Shown piece by piece: positions 37,569-51,070 of a DNA stretch of 64,000 bases. The position numbers and the translations under genes were made by a program. The stretch comes from Petrosia ficiformis (taxonomy: Eukaryota; Porifera; Demospongiae; Haplosclerida; Petrosiidae). A model generated the notes under the pieces. It saw nothing but the letters and a program-made list of their open reading frames with translations, had not been told where the DNA came from and made no database searches. The stretch spans positions 7,648,218 through 7,712,217 of the forward strand of contig OX345639.1 in NCBI GenBank assembly GCA_947044365.1. Direction: 5' to 3'. Within the stretch, counting starts at the first letter, position 1; each line of letters opens with the position of its first letter.

Positions 37569-38257
37569 TTAATCAGAGGAATGCTGTAGTTTATCTTCAG
37601 ATGGATTGATGGATGTGTGGTCACTAGCGGTAACATCTTCATGCACTGTCAGCTCCTTAGGCCTACACGAACTTTCATTTTTCAAACAAACATCTTCAGA
37701 ATACAGTTTAAGCCTGGAAACATTACATGATTGCTTCATCAGCTTTCCATCCATACTTTCTAGTGCATAAACACCTTTACAAATTTCGCGATCAAAGTCA
37801 AAAGTTCAGTTCTTACCTAGATGCCCTTGCTCATGGATAGCTCTCACAATCTTTGCTCTTTCCACAGGATCACTCACCACCAACCTCGGTTCATCATTTC
37901 CTTTGTTGCCAATGTAAAAGAGGCGTCCTTCAATAATTGTGAATTTATTTGCTTTTTTGCGTAAGCACCTTCTATAATTTATTGTTGCATTACCTTTGTT
38001 CAGTAATGGCATTGTTAAAAATAAGGTTGAAAAAGTATTTCATTATAAGCCATAGTTACCTTTATATTGTTTGCTAACTGCAATAGTTAAACTTTTATCT
38101 TCCTCACTGATATCTTCTGATGGCATACTATCTTTTTCCTCATGATCACTGATATCAAGACTGTCTTGATCATTCATTACACTGATATCTTCCAGTTTCT
38201 CACTGCTATCTTCTTGCTCATGATCACTGATATCAAGATTGTCTTGATCATTCTTCA
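37569..38257 (-). pseudogene. Integrase zinc-binding motif and tail, catalytic core missing
   Basis: Three exons splice in phase: 38066-38257 (acidic leader with two copies of NDQD-LDISDHE), 37830-37998 (KFTIIEGRLFYIG, VERAKIVRAIHEQGHLG, an H-x-H zinc-binding half as in GIN/Ty3-type integrases) and 37569-37787 (GVYALESMDGKLMK, SCNVSRLKLYS, the typical C-terminal tail). The catalytic DDE core that belongs between HLG and GVY is absent; only a 42-base intron-like gap separates them. The frame then ends at 37569. Confidence 0.55.
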
Positions 38258-38422
38258 TTCTGCAGCAGCTGCTGACTAGACTCACGTGGCTGTCGGTGCG
38301 TCAACGACTTGCCATGGGGGACCCTTTTTTATCGAGGAGGACCATCATTTTTGAAACGTCAGTGTACGTTTTTGGTCACCCGAACTGAAAATTTCTGTCC
38401 GGGGACCATAAATTTCACTACA

Positions 38423-39105
38423 CCGGGTCTGGAATCTGGGAAGTCGTCTAGTGCTCGTCGAAGTAGGTGTGTGACCACACAGGATGTATTAAAAGCACTA
38501 AAGTGATACACAAGCGAACTTGTCACAGCAATTGAGTCTACCATAGTAAACACTCTGTTGAGTTCATTTTCAATGAAACTGAACAAGATATGGACTTTTT
38601 TTAAATTCATAACTTGACTAGTTGGTTAAGGAACTGATCACAATTTGCATTCAAATAAAAGTGGACTGATGATATGCACACGAGTGACTATTAGTCTCTG
38701 CTGTAGTCTATTTTTGATATCAACTATGTGACTGCAGCCGTATTTGTTTCTACCAGTTTGAGAATAATTTAAGGAACTATTTAAGGAATTTCTGTGACTG
38801 ATTATGGCACTTGTATTTGTAGATATATATATATAATAAAACACATCAACTAGTTTGTTTATGATTTACCTTCAATTCAATAGATATATGAAACCTACAT
38901 GGACATAGTCTGCGGAACATAATTCAATAAAGAAAGTGCTCAGAACTAACTCCTGCTGCTCTCCCATTAATAGAGACAATTATAAGGTACATATTCCCAT
39001 TTGCAAACAGTTTTATAGTAGAATCCCTCCAAAAATATACTGGTAAGCACATGCCTAACTGCCTTTAACAGCTATAATTTCCTCGTATATAATTATATAT
39101 AATTG
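38423..39105. other. No recognised feature
   Basis: Between the putative transposon end and the AT repeat. Short minus-strand frames here have no family resemblance. Confidence 0.45.
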
Positions 39106-39161
39106 TGTAATATTTATGTATATAGTATTCTATAGCTGTATATATATATATATAATTATAT

Positions 39162-39215
<54 letters not shown>

Positions 39216-39242
39216 ATATATATATACATACGTATATATATC
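39106..39242. repeat. (TA)n microsatellite at the edge of the large repeat
   Basis: Long alternating AT tract broken by a few substitutions. It differs from the sequence preceding the second unit at 56.6 kb, so it marks the left border of the duplicated region. Confidence 0.85.
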
Positions 39243-39493
39243 TGTTTTTTCTCTATATCTCTGTCTGTCTGATTGTTTGTCTGTCATTCTGTCTGTTTGT
39301 CTGTCTTTCTGTTTGTCTTCTTCTACCTATCTATTTATGAATTTCATTACGTATCTATTTATCTGTATATGTATACATTTATCATAGCATTTATATATCT
39401 ATCTATTTATTCATTTAATTCCCTATCTATTGCTTTATTTGTCTACTACAAATATATTTCTTTATCTCTCAACTTGTCTCTCTTTCTGTGTAG

Positions 39494-39549
<56 letters not shown>

Positions 39550-42500
39550 CTACTTATTTATCTATGTATGTATTTATGTATGTATTTTTGTGTTTATTGA
39601 TCCGTGTTTATGATACATTCATCCCCAAACCCTGCACACTATTCCATAAAACGTACACCCTAAATAGAAAACAGTAAAATGTAAGCACTAAACACTAAGC
39701 CCAAAAGCAAAAACACTAAATACTGAATCCCAAATTTGAAGCTTTACCTAACTACCATCCTACATACCTACCTACCTACCCGTCTTTCAACATACCACTT
39801 TCTGGTTAATAACATATCATTTCCTTGTTAGTTGTTCTTAGGTGCTCACTAGTTATAAATATATTCTTGTCTTGTGAGATAGAATGAATGCATTGCACAT
39901 TGATTTGAGACTGTTATTTTATTATTTGAATTGCTTCTTATTTCTGGTACGTTACATTTAGCAGATGAACTTCAGCAAATTTTATTTGTTGTTCCTATTT
40001 TGTTTATGTGATTTTATTCCCCTCGATCATAGATTAATTCATTATAATAATAAATGCACTCGTTAACATGTTTAGTTTTCCTTAAACTTCAGTTATTTAA
40101 TTATGGTCTCTTTTCTACAAAAGGATTTATTGTTCCTCCGGCTGGTTTAAATCTCTCAAAACTTGGTGATTTAAAGACAAATACTCAGTAAGTTAGGAAA
40201 TTAAAATTTCACACTCTACTAAGTTTCATATATGTAGTCACTATCGTAAAGTCACTGTCAAACAGGATTAGTTTTCCGCTAACTTAAGTTTTATTAGGTC
40301 TCTCTCCCCAAGTTAGTTTCAAGTAAAATTTTACATGAAGCATTCACTAGGTTAGTATTGCTAATCATGTATTGTACACATTTCATATAATCACTATACT
40401 TATAAATGAGTAGATTTCAGAGTGCTGTGAATTGTTTTGCAATTTAGCTGTAGTTCATGATGGGAAGTCTAAATTGCAAATTCCAAAATCTCACTCCTCC
40501 CCACATTCATATGTATATTCAATCAATATAAACTCACTCTACAATATGTTTAGTTCTTTCCCAAGTTAGGTTAATGATGTACTCCCATTCACTCCTCCAA
40601 ATTCCTCCACACATTAGCTTAATCCAACAGATGACTCCACATGAAGACTGTTGTAGATGACTCCTCCCCCTGACTCCTATGTTATAGTGACTACTCCTTT
40701 TGACAAATCATTGTGAGTATTCATGGATCTTTATGAATTCTTGTGACTGTTGATGATTACTCCAATCTCCTTTTTTCTACAGCTAAAACTTTAATTATAT
40801 CTTCGAATTCTCATCCCTCTTCATGATGTACTCTGGACTAATCATTTAGGCGACTCAAAATGAAGTCCCTTTATGAGTACTTGCAACCCATTTCTAGTGA
40901 CATTAATTTTTTGTCTGATATGATGAGTATGCGGATAAATTTATGTATGATAATTGCTTGGTACTCCAACGCTCGTTTAATGATTCAATGATTACAATTA
41001 TAAACGCACAATTCATTTTGTTTGTTTCATTTCACCAGGTTACTTGTGTAGGTTTCATGAATCCAATCGACATAAAATGGAGTGATGTTGTAATACGTGA
41101 GTTATTCCACCTTTCACATATAATTCACTCTGTATTCAATTCATATCACCAATATGTGTATTTCATTCATCAATTGAGTCTTAAAGGAGAGTTTGTACAG
41201 TGATCTTGTAGTATATCAACGTCTTCTTTCTTGATTGTAGTAAAACTTCTTGATAGACTTGTAGTATACCAACGTCTTCTTTCTCGGTTATAGTATTAGT
41301 TCCTCATAGTTCTTGTTCTTGCTAGATAGGAAAATATTCTTGTCTTGTAGAATTACACCATAAAATAATTTGTAAGACCGTTAGATTGCAATTTCACTTA
41401 TTTCTTACATCTCATAGGCACTACTATTGTGAAGACGAAGTTAAGACATGCTGATATTCATTCTTAAGAATTCCGCTGAAGAATGCTCGTAATGACTCCA
41501 ACTACAAGTCACATCAATGTTCAGAATTATTCTCACCCATTCATTTCAAGTGTCAAGTGTCATGAATTATGTCTAACTAATTCGGTTGTCTACATTCACG
41601 GAAAGAATGCAGGTTCCATGCTCCATTATTGTCAAATCTGGAGTTTTCTATTTGAATTATCACTCTAATTGTTTGTGAAATCTCCATTCCCTAAACATGT
41701 GAAATCACCAGTCGTCTGTCTTGTCTTATCTCCAGTCTCCAGTCAACCTTGTGAATTTTCCAACCTACAGACATTTAAGTTCTGTATATTACAGTTGCGA
41801 GTCTCCCAAACAATCTATCCTGCATTCTTTATGTCACTTATGCAGACTCCAGTATTCAGTTTCTAAGTTAATTTACCTGTTCTCATCAAGAACCTTACTT
41901 GGTAAGCGTATGAGATTAACTAGATTATGTAATCCTTTCCATTATTCATGTACTGATTACAATTGTAAATGCAGTATTTAATGTTTACTATATCCCCAAG
42001 TTCTGTTTCATAGGAGGAGTCCATTGGTTCGATGAGGACTGATTTCATTGTGTACACAGTTTGAGGTATTTCTCATTTTCGTTCCATGTAATTTTAGTCT
42101 GCAATAGAGTTATTTGTTTGGTGCCGTAAGTTACGTGTATATACCAATCCAAACCACTTCCATCATTTGCATATTCATTCATTCATTATAACACAGGTGC
42201 ACTAATTCATGTGTTTAGTTTGTTTCCAAAGTTAGGTTCTTAGGTCGATGCAAGTTGTAGTGGTGCGACGGTTCTTTGTTCTTTGAGTTTGATGTCACTC
42301 CAGTTAAGTTGATTTATACGTTGTTATCATTAGTTTTACTCAGTAGTCGTATAATTTTCAGTAGCCCATTCCACCATTCATATACCCAATATAAATGTAA
42401 ATGCAGTATTATATATGTTTATTTTTCCTTCAAGTTTCATTTCATAGGAGTGATCTATTTCCTCAAGAAACAGTGATCTGTTTGTGTTCACAAACTGAGT

Positions 42501-43189
42501 TTAGCAATGATTTGTTTTCAAATCACAAGTTCAGGATCTCTCTTAAGACGTTTGTTATAAATACAAGGTAGTTATTTGGTTAGTGTGGTAAGTTTTGTAT
42601 ACCATCAAGCACTCTTCCATCATTTGTATATTCATTCAATAATTATAACTATAATTGCACTAGTTAATATGTTGAGTTTGCTTCCCAAGTTAGGTTGTAG
42701 GTCGATGCCAGGTGTAGTGGACCGATTCTTATGCTTAGACTCCATTCAAGTTAAGTTGATTTATATATATTTATTTTACTGAGTAGTTGTATAAGTTAAT
42801 GTAGTCCGTTCCACCATTCATGTACTCATTATATCTAGAGATGTAGCATTATATATGTTTACTTTTCCCCAAGTTACCTTTCATAGGTGCGGTCCATTTA
42901 CTCAAAGATGAGTGATCGCTTTTTGTTCAAAGTTTGATAACATCGTTTCTTGTAAATACATGATGGTTTGTGTCGTAAGTTTTGTATACTGTCAAACACT
43001 CTTCCATTGTTTGTATATTCCTTCATTCATCACAATTATAAATCCCATATATAATGTATTTTGTTACTCCCAAGTGTAGTATCTTAGGTGCAGTGAGTTA
43101 CCCAGTGCGTACACAGTTTCAGAGAGGAATCTCTATTGGTAAGTTAATCATTTTATGTTTTTCATACACATTTAATATGTTTTTATAGT

Positions 43190-43445
43190 TCTTCTCATGT
43201 GATATGTAATTCTTAGTTCTTGGTAGTTCTTGTAGTTGTTGGTAATTGTTGGTATTTCTTGAAGGTTTTTAGTAGTTCTTGGTAGTTCTTGAAGTTCTTC
43301 GTAGTTCTGGTAGTTCTTGCTGCAGCTTTTGTAGTTGACAATATTATTTATGTCGTAGTAGTTCTTGTGATCTTGTAGTTCTTTTATTTCTTGTAGGCCT
43401 TGGTAGTTCTTGGTACTTGTTGGTAGTTCTTGGTAGGTCTTGCTG
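43190..43445. repeat. TAGTTCTTGG-type short tandem repeat
   Basis: Irregular array of GTAGTTCTTG words within the complex block; duplicated at 60587-60830 with one unit lost. Confidence 0.85.
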
Positions 43446-43574
43446 TTCTCACACAGTTTATATTTACAAGAGGTTGCTGTATTCTAGCTGTGGAACGACG
43501 CTGCAGAGTAGTTCTCATTCTCGAAATACTTTTAATAATGCGTGATACTGTAGGTGTTCATAATATGAAATCTT

Positions 43575-43745
43575 TTAATTTTATCAACAGTAATTATCTA
43601 TAGTTAATAAGTAATTAAATATTAATTTATTGATAGTTTAATTAATTATATCATTATTTAAACTGTTAATTAAACAGTGAAGTAATAAAATTAATTAGTT
43701 TATTACTGTTACTAGTTAATTAATTTTACCAATAACTACTATTAA
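43575..43745. repeat. AT-only palindrome-rich segment
   Basis: Dense TTAATTAA, AATTAATT and GTTAATTAAAC words form overlapping short palindromes; duplicated near 60965-61135. Confidence 0.65.
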
Positions 43746-44804
43746 CTAACTGAAAATGGTGGGTGTGTTCATTGTTCAGATGGACATTCTAAAATGAGAG
43801 AGAAATATTTGATAGTGATTACTGATTGAGAATTAAACCTGTGAGTTTTCATTAAAATATAACTCCATTTTCTCTTACTAGAATGTACTGGCTGTGTTGA
43901 AAATGAAATCCTTTCTACAATGTTTCTGAGGACTTTCAACTGATACTAGTAATTTTACAATGATTATGTCCAACATTCTATTCCCATTCTGTAGATAGCT
44001 ACTAAGGGTGACATTACACATTCAGAGTGGAAATTGTATTTTATAGAGTGAGCTGTTGAATGTTATGTTAGTTAATATTTGTTCCACACTCCAGGTCCTC
44101 CGTAGAGGTCAGGTTAATTCTGATTGCTGTCACTTCCAAGACATTCCTTCGTATGCTTTCTAATATTGTTTAAAATATGAGTACAAGGAAGGGATTTGAT
44201 AGAATATTATTTAGTACTCAAATATAGCACCTCAAGTATAGTGTTTTCATAACAATTTCTCAGTAAGTTTCAAAACCTATGAATTTCCATCCCCCGCTCT
44301 TCAGTCGTTCATCTATTATTATCACAAATCACTATTAACATGTTTAGTTTTGAACTAACATACGTATTGTAGTCTTTCCCCCCTTTCTTCTAAAGATTAA
44401 CGTCCAAACATTTGCACAGTTAGTATTGGGAATTTTGTAATGCAGGTTTCACCTAAGCACATATGAACTGTATAACATGTTTAGTTCATTACCAAAGTTA
44501 AATTTCTCAGTCATGTGAATGTTTCCACAAGTTAACTGTAGCTAATATTACGAGTTCTATTCAGTAAGCGAATAATATTATGTATTCCATTTGATTGCTC
44601 CTCCCTCATTCGTACGCATATTCATTCAATATTAATGTAAATCCCTCTACAGTATGTTTAGTTATTCCCAAAGTTAGGTTAATTGTTAATTATGTACTCC
44701 TATTGACCACTCCAGAATCCTCCAGACACAAGTGGAATCCACCAGACGACTCAACGAGAAGACATAGATTTGATGTAAAGCTGTTGAAATTGGTGAGGGT
44801 ATAC

Positions 44805-46181
44805 TGTATATATCTATCTTTCCTTATAAACCTGTATTTATTTATATCCCTTTATCTAAGCATGTATTTATCCATGGATCTAATTCTTATGTACACATTT
44901 ATCTACACAATTATTCTTCTTATATATCTATCTATCGATTTATATTGTGTGCTATCTATTTATCGATCTAATTCTCTAACTATCATTCTATCTATCTACC
45001 TATTTACGTATCTAAACATTTATTGTCTATGTATCTATCCATCGATCCATCCATCCATCTCTCCATCCTTCCATGCATTCATTCAAACTTTCATCCATTC
45101 ATTAAATGAAATGCCCATTCATCCATCCATCCATCCATCCAATAGTCTATCTATCTATATTAATCAAGTTCTATCAATCTTTGTATTTTTGTATCTATCT
45201 ATATATCTATCTGTCTAATTTCTAACTCTATTTTTCTCTATATATCAGTCTGTCTGACCGTTTGTCTGTCAGTCAGAGTGTTTCTCTGTCTGTTCGTTTG
45301 TCTGTTTCTACCTATGTACTTATGAATTTCTTGACGTATCCATTTATCTGTATATGTATATATGTCCTGTCTATCCTGTCTATCCTTTCTATCTTAACTA
45401 TCCTGTCTATCCTGTATATCTTGTCTATCCTGTCAATCTTGTCTATCCTGTCTCTCCTGTCTATCCTGTCTATCATGACTATCCTGTCTATCCTGTCTAT
45501 ACTGTTTATCTTGTCTATCCTGTCTATCCTCTCTGTACTGTCTATCCTCTAATTTTACTCTGTCTATCGTGTCTATACTCTCGATCTTGTCTATGCTGCC
45601 TATCCTGTTTATCCTGTCTATCATTACTATCCTGTCTATCCTGTCTATCATGACCATCCTGTCTATATTGTTTATCTTGTCTGTCCTGTCAATCATCTCT
45701 ATCCTGTCTATCCTGTCTATCTTGACTATCCTGTCTACCATATCTATCCTTTCTATCATGTCTATCCAGTCTACCCTCCATGTGTACCATGTTTATCCTG
45801 TCTATCTTTTCTACAAAGCCAATCCTGTTTATCCTGTCTATCCTGCATTTGTACCATATCTATTTTGTCTATCCTGTCAATTGTGTCTATCATGTCTGTC
45901 ATGTCTATCCTGTCTATCCTGTCATTCCTGTCTATCCTGTATATCCTGTCTATCTTGTCTATCCTGTCAAGGTATTCATCTATCTCTCTATCTCTATATC
46001 TCTCTATCTACCTATCTACCTATCTACCTATTTATTTATCTATCTATTTATCTAATCTATATATTTTTCTAACGAAGTATGTATCTGTCTGTCTATATAG
46101 CTATATATGCATCTATCTAAATTTATTGATATCTTACATATTTATCAACCTAAATTTGTAGCTATATCACTATCAATATCC

Positions 46182-46226
<45 letters not shown>

Positions 46227-47484
46227 CACCCACCAACTCATCCGTCCATAGATCCATGATTCAATTCATACATCCATCCATTCATCCGTCCATCCATTCA
46301 TCCAACTATTCATCTACCTACGTACCCATCTACCCGTTAACCGCTCTACCTATCTATCTATCTACATATCTACCTATCCAACTATCTACCTATCTACGTA
46401 TCTACCTATCTACCTATCTACCTATCTACCTATCTGCCTCTCTAACTATCTACCTATTTATCTATGTACCTATCAACCTATCTACTGATGTACCTATCTA
46501 CATCTCTAAATCTCTAACTCTCTACCTCTCTGCCTATCTACCTAGCTACCTATCTACCTATCTATCTATCTATCTATCTACGTATCTACCTATCTTTCAT
46601 ATTTATCAATCTAAAATGGTAGGTATGTATCTATCTTTATCTCTATCTATTTATCTATCTTTCTATATATCTATCTATCTGTTTAACTCTCTACCTGTCT
46701 AACGGTTTACCTGTCTACCTGTCTACATATCTACCTGTCTACCTGTCTACATATCTACCTTTCTACCTGTCTACCTGTCTACATATCTATCTATCTGCCT
46801 ATCTGCCTATCTGCCTATCGGCGTATCTACCTATCTACCTATTTACCTATCTACGTATCTACATACCTACATATCTACCTATCTATCTATCTACCAATCT
46901 ACCTATCTAACTATCTACCTATCTATATATCTACCTATCTAATTATCTACCTATCTACCTATCTAACTATCTACCTATTTACCTATCATCCTATCTGCCT
47001 ATCACCGATCTACCTGTCTAACTACTTATCTGTCTACATGTCTACCTGTCTGCCTGTCTACCTGTCTAACTGACTACCTGTCTACCTGTCTAACTGTCTA
47101 CCTGTCAACCTATTTATCTATCTACCTATCAAACTATTTACCTATCTACCGTCCATTCATCCATCCATTCAACAATTCGTACCAACCTACACAATAAACC
47201 CTCTACCTATCTACCTATCTACATATGTTGATATTTACCTGTCTACCTATTAACATCTCTATATATCTACCTATCTACCTATCTACATATCTAACTATCT
47301 AACTATCTACCTCTCTACCTATCTACCTAGCTACATATCTAATTATCTATCTATATATCTATCTACGTATCTACCTATCTTACAAATATATCCATCTAAA
47401 ATTGTAGGCATCTATCTATCATTATTTCTATCTATCTATATATCTTTCTATCTATATATCTATCTATCCATCTATATATCTATC

Positions 47485-47515
<31 letters not shown>

Positions 47516-48432
47516 CTGTCTATCTATCCATCTATCGATCTATCGATCTATGTATCTATCTATCTATCTATCTATCTATCCTTCCCTCCTTCCGTTCCTC
47601 TGTCCTTCCGTCCGTCCGTCTGTCCATCTGTCCATCCGTCCTTCTGTCCGTCAGTCCTTCCGTCCGTCCGTCCTTCCGTCCATCTGACCTCCCAACCGCA
47701 CAATCGCCCGTCCGTCCGTTTGTCCTTCCGCCCGTCCTTTCGTCCTACCCACCGTCCTTCTGTCTGTCTCTCTGTCTCTCTATCTATCTATCTGACTACT
47801 TACCTACCTATCTAACTAACTACCCAATTTCCTATTTACCTATCTACCTATCTACATACGTACCTATCTACCTCTATAGCTATCTACACATCTACATATC
47901 TACTTATCTACCTATCTACTTATTTACCTACCTACCTATCTACCTATATACCTTTCTACCTATCTACCTCTCTAACTGTCTATCTGTCTACTTGTCTACC
48001 TGTCTAACTGTCTACATATATACCTATCTACCTATCAACCTCTCTATTTATCTAAGTATCTACCTATCTACCTATCTACCGATATAACAATCTACCTATC
48101 TACCTATCTATCTATCTATCTACCTCTCTACTTCTCTACCTCTCTAACTCTCTAACTCTCCACCTTTCTAACTCTTTACCTCTCTATCTCTCTACCTCTC
48201 TACCTCTCTATTTATCTACTTATTTAACTAACTACCTATCTACCTACTTACAAATCTACATACCTGTCTATCTATCTAATCGATCTATTTATCTAACCAC
48301 ACATGTATGTGTCTGTGTGTCTAAATAGTAAGCTATATATGTATGTAACACATGTATTGATCTCTTACTTACGTATCAAACTAAACTTGTAGGTAAGTCA
48401 CTATCAATATCACTATCTATCTGTCTATATAC

Positions 48433-48478
<46 letters not shown>

Positions 48479-49349
48479 ATATATCTATCTATTTATTTAT
48501 CTATCTATCTGTCTACCTGTCTACATATCTAACAGTTTACCTGTCTATCTGTCTACCTGTCTACCTGTCTACCTGTCTACCTGTCTACATATCTATCTAT
48601 CTGCCTATCTGCCTATCTGCCTATCTGCGTATCTACCTATCTACCTATCTACCTATCTACATATCTACTTATCTACATATCTACCGATCTAACTCTCTAC
48701 CTGTTTACATGTCTAACTGTCTACTTGTCTACATATCTACCTATCTAAGTATCTGCCTACCTACCTATCAACTGATTTACCTATCTATCTGTGAACCTAT
48801 CTACATATCTACCTATCTACATATCTATCTATCTTTCTATATATCAAATCTATGTATTTATCTGACGAAGTATGTATCTCTCTGTCCATCTAACTACTAA
48901 GCTATATACGTATATATTGATATCATACATATGGATCAATCTAAATTTGTAGGTTTGTATCTACCATTATCTCTATCTATCTATCTATCTTTATATCGAA
49001 CTATCTATCTATCTATCCATCCATCGATCCATCGATCCATCCATCCATTCTTCCATCCATCCATCCATTCATCAATCCATCCAACCATCCATCCATCCAT
49101 CCATCCAGCCATCCAGCCATCCATCCATCCATCAATCCATTCATCCATCCATCCACCCATTCATCCATCCATCCAACCATCCATCCATCCATCCATCCAT
49201 CCATCCATCCATCCATGCTTCCATCCATCCATCCATCCATCCATCCATCCATCCATCCATCCATCCATTCATCGATCCATCCATCCATCCATCCATCCAT
49301 CCATCCATTCTTCCATACATCAATCCATCCATCCATCCATGCATCCATG
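44805..49349. repeat. CTAT/CTAC/CTGT/CCAT array with interspersed degenerate motif
   Basis: Tetranucleotide words dominate, with local themes: CCTGTCTAT (9-bp unit) 45365-45970, CTAC 46300-48300, CCGTCCTT 47580-47760, and (ATCC)n 49015-49345. A longer phrase, AAGCTATATA ... GATCAATCTAAATTTGTAGG, recurs near 46100, 46600, 47380, 48330 and 48890. The Tyr/Leu/Ser/Pro-rich frames here are artefacts. Confidence 0.88.
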
Positions 49350-49608
49350 TGTAACTGATTTGCTTGGTATTCGTCTTAGAAATGACTTTACTCAAATGTG
49401 AATCATACACACACACATAATAATTACAAAACCAAAGGTATATATACTCTTTCATAAACAAAGAACAAAGATGAGGCTAACAGGGCAAAGTGATAACAAT
49501 GATAAAGATATGTATATATAGATACAAAAGTAAGGCCTAATATCAATCAACACTAATAAACACATTAAGAACAAAGTTAACTAATTAGTAAAGAGTCACT
49601 CTGTTACA
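49350..49608 (-). repeat. 3' LTR of the gypsy element
   Basis: 259 bp, TG...CA ends (TGTAACTG / CTGTTACA as read on the plus strand). By eye it is identical to the LTR at 54985-55243. Confidence 0.93.
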
Positions 49609-49624
49609 TTACTCCCCTCCTTAA
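49609..49624 (-). other. Polypurine tract of the gypsy element
   Basis: On the minus strand AAGGAGGGGAGTAA directly abuts the 3' LTR, as expected for the second-strand primer. Confidence 0.8.
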
Positions 49625-49643
49625 AAGAATGCTCACCTGAGCA

Positions 49644-51070
49644 TTAGTTCCTGTTCTGTCGACTTCGGAGTGGGTATCGCATGTTAGAGTTCGTACTGCC
49701 CGTTCTTTTGTCTGTGTCATTCAAATGGTCTATCCATTTTGGTATCTTTCCAGGACTTCGTTGTTTATTCCCATACCAATAGAATCCACCAGGAAAACCA
49801 GATGGGCAAGAACAGACTCGGCTTTGGTGTACTTGTATTGGGGGTTCTTGGGGGAAATAGATCTTTAAGGCTGTAATATCAGGATTCTTCACTGCTGAGA
49901 TTCTATATGGCCCATGCCAGGGGCGTGAGAGTTTTCTTAGATGTCCACTCTCTTCATGGGGAAACCGTACCATTACCCACTCTCCAATTTTATATTCGGC
50001 TGGGTCAGCTTTCTTGTCATATTGATTCTTGTAGTGTTCTTGGGCACTCTGTATATTCTGATTTGCAAGTGTCCGTGCAGAAGTAAGGGACTTCATTAGT
50101 TCCTGCCGATAGTCAGTAACATTTGTTTCCAAAAGAGGGTGTACAGGCAAATAAGCTGCTTCAGTGGGAGACCTGCAATCCAACCCAAATAACAGAAATG
50201 AGGGTTTCTCTCTGGTTGATTCGTGTGGGGTGTTTCTGTATGCCCACAGTACTCCAGAAAGATATCTATCCCACTGATTTCCAAACGTGTCTGCATGTTT
50301 CCTTAACATAGTTTTAAGAGTTCTGTTAAACCTCTCTACCATCCCATCGCATTGAGGATGGTAGGCTGTTGTGTTCAGCTTTTTGATACCGAGTAGTTCA
50401 CAAACATCAAGCATCAGATGAGATAAAAGATTAGTACCTCGATCAGACAGTAAGGCTTCAGGTACTCCAAACAATGGAACAATTTCTTCCACCAATAGTC
50501 GAACAATGCGAATGGCTTTTTGGTCTGGAATAGGGAATACAATTGGCCATTTTGTCAGAAAGTCCTGAAACACGACTACATATTGGTTTCCTTTCTTTGT
50601 CTTCGGCAGTTCCATTATGTCAACACCCATTATTTGAAATGGTCTCTGTACTGGAATTGGATGAAGTAAAGGCTTGTGAGTTTTACTTCCTCCCGATACT
50701 ATTGCACACTGGGGACAGCTTTTACAGAAGGCAGTAACATCTTTGTACATCCCTTCCCACCACCATTGCCTCACCAGGGTGTTGTAAAGTCGGTTTCCAG
50801 AGAAATGTCCTGCCATAATACCACTGTGATTTTCCTTCATGATTTCTTCTCGGAGGTGCTTTGGGACCACTGCACGTTCGCAGTTTCGCCTCGAGTCAAT
50901 ATAGTACAGGACACCATCCAGAACAGTAAAAAGTGATGCTTGAAGAGCTAATTTCTGCTTTTTACAGTTATTGTCAGGTAATATTCCTTCCTGGAGGAAT
51001 TTGAAGATGTCCAGAATGTCTGGATCTTTCCTCTGGTGGGTAGAAAATGTTGCAACAGTATCAGTGTCAC
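49644..51070 (-). CDS. Gypsy integrase frame, displaced from the upstream pol frame
   Basis: Integrase inserts the cDNA into chromosomes. The frame has the HHCC zinc-binding motif (ENHSGIMAGH ... CKSCPQC), the catalytic D,D,E residues (VDIMELPKTKKGN; LLSDRGTNLL; YHPQCDGMVERFNR) and a GPYRISAVKNP module near the C-terminus, with a stop at 49644. The first ATG in this frame is at 50870, but the frame is open upstream to about 51,110 and the homologous linker (KDPDILDIFKFLQEG) lies in that part. It overlaps the end of the upstream frame by roughly 160 bases at a one-base offset; no clear slippery heptamer is seen, so I take it as a single-base indel near the GGGG run at 51074-51077 or a sequence error. 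Confidence 0.85.

Larger units (their letters stand above)
35583..38422 (-). mobile_element. Candidate Ginger-like transposon remnant (integrase ends, CXXC-like, Ulp1)
   Basis: Left end TGTCACGAAAATTGTGGTC and right end (inward) TGTAGTGAAATTTATGGTC agree at 14 of 19 positions and both fit the TGTNR start I recall for Ginger elements. Flanking tetramers are TCGG and CCGG, one mismatch from a 4-bp duplication. The interior, on the minus strand, has an acidic leader, an integrase zinc-binding motif, an integrase tail, a CXXC-type finger and Ulp1 exons. Ends are inferred; coding content is better supported than the borders. Confidence 0.5.
39590..44800. repeat. Complex non-coding block of the large repeat, copy 1
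   Basis: No protein-like frame exceeds about 100 codons on either strand and none resembles a known family. The block contains at least eleven variants of a TGTTTAGTT / CCAAGTTAGGTT phrase (near 40068, 40545, 41981, 42211, 42415, 42669, 42855, 43051, 44340, 44477, 44653), often preceded by ATTCATTC and followed by AGGTGC or AGGTCGATGC. It therefore looks like an old tandem array of units a few hundred bases long that has decayed. A small direct repeat (CTTGTAGTAT-TCAACGTCTTCTTTCT) lies at 41207 and 41250. Confidence 0.7.

Noticed and set aside
40943..41203. Frames duplicated in both large repeat units as conserved small proteins
   Set aside because: The entire block is duplicated with little divergence, so preservation of frame length carries no information about selection.
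44595..49401. Many Tyr-Leu-Ser-Ile-Pro-His-rich frames of 60-207 codons
   Set aside because: Products of CTAT, CTAC, CCAT and CCTGTCTAT repeats in every frame and on both strands; no start context, splice signal or family resemblance.
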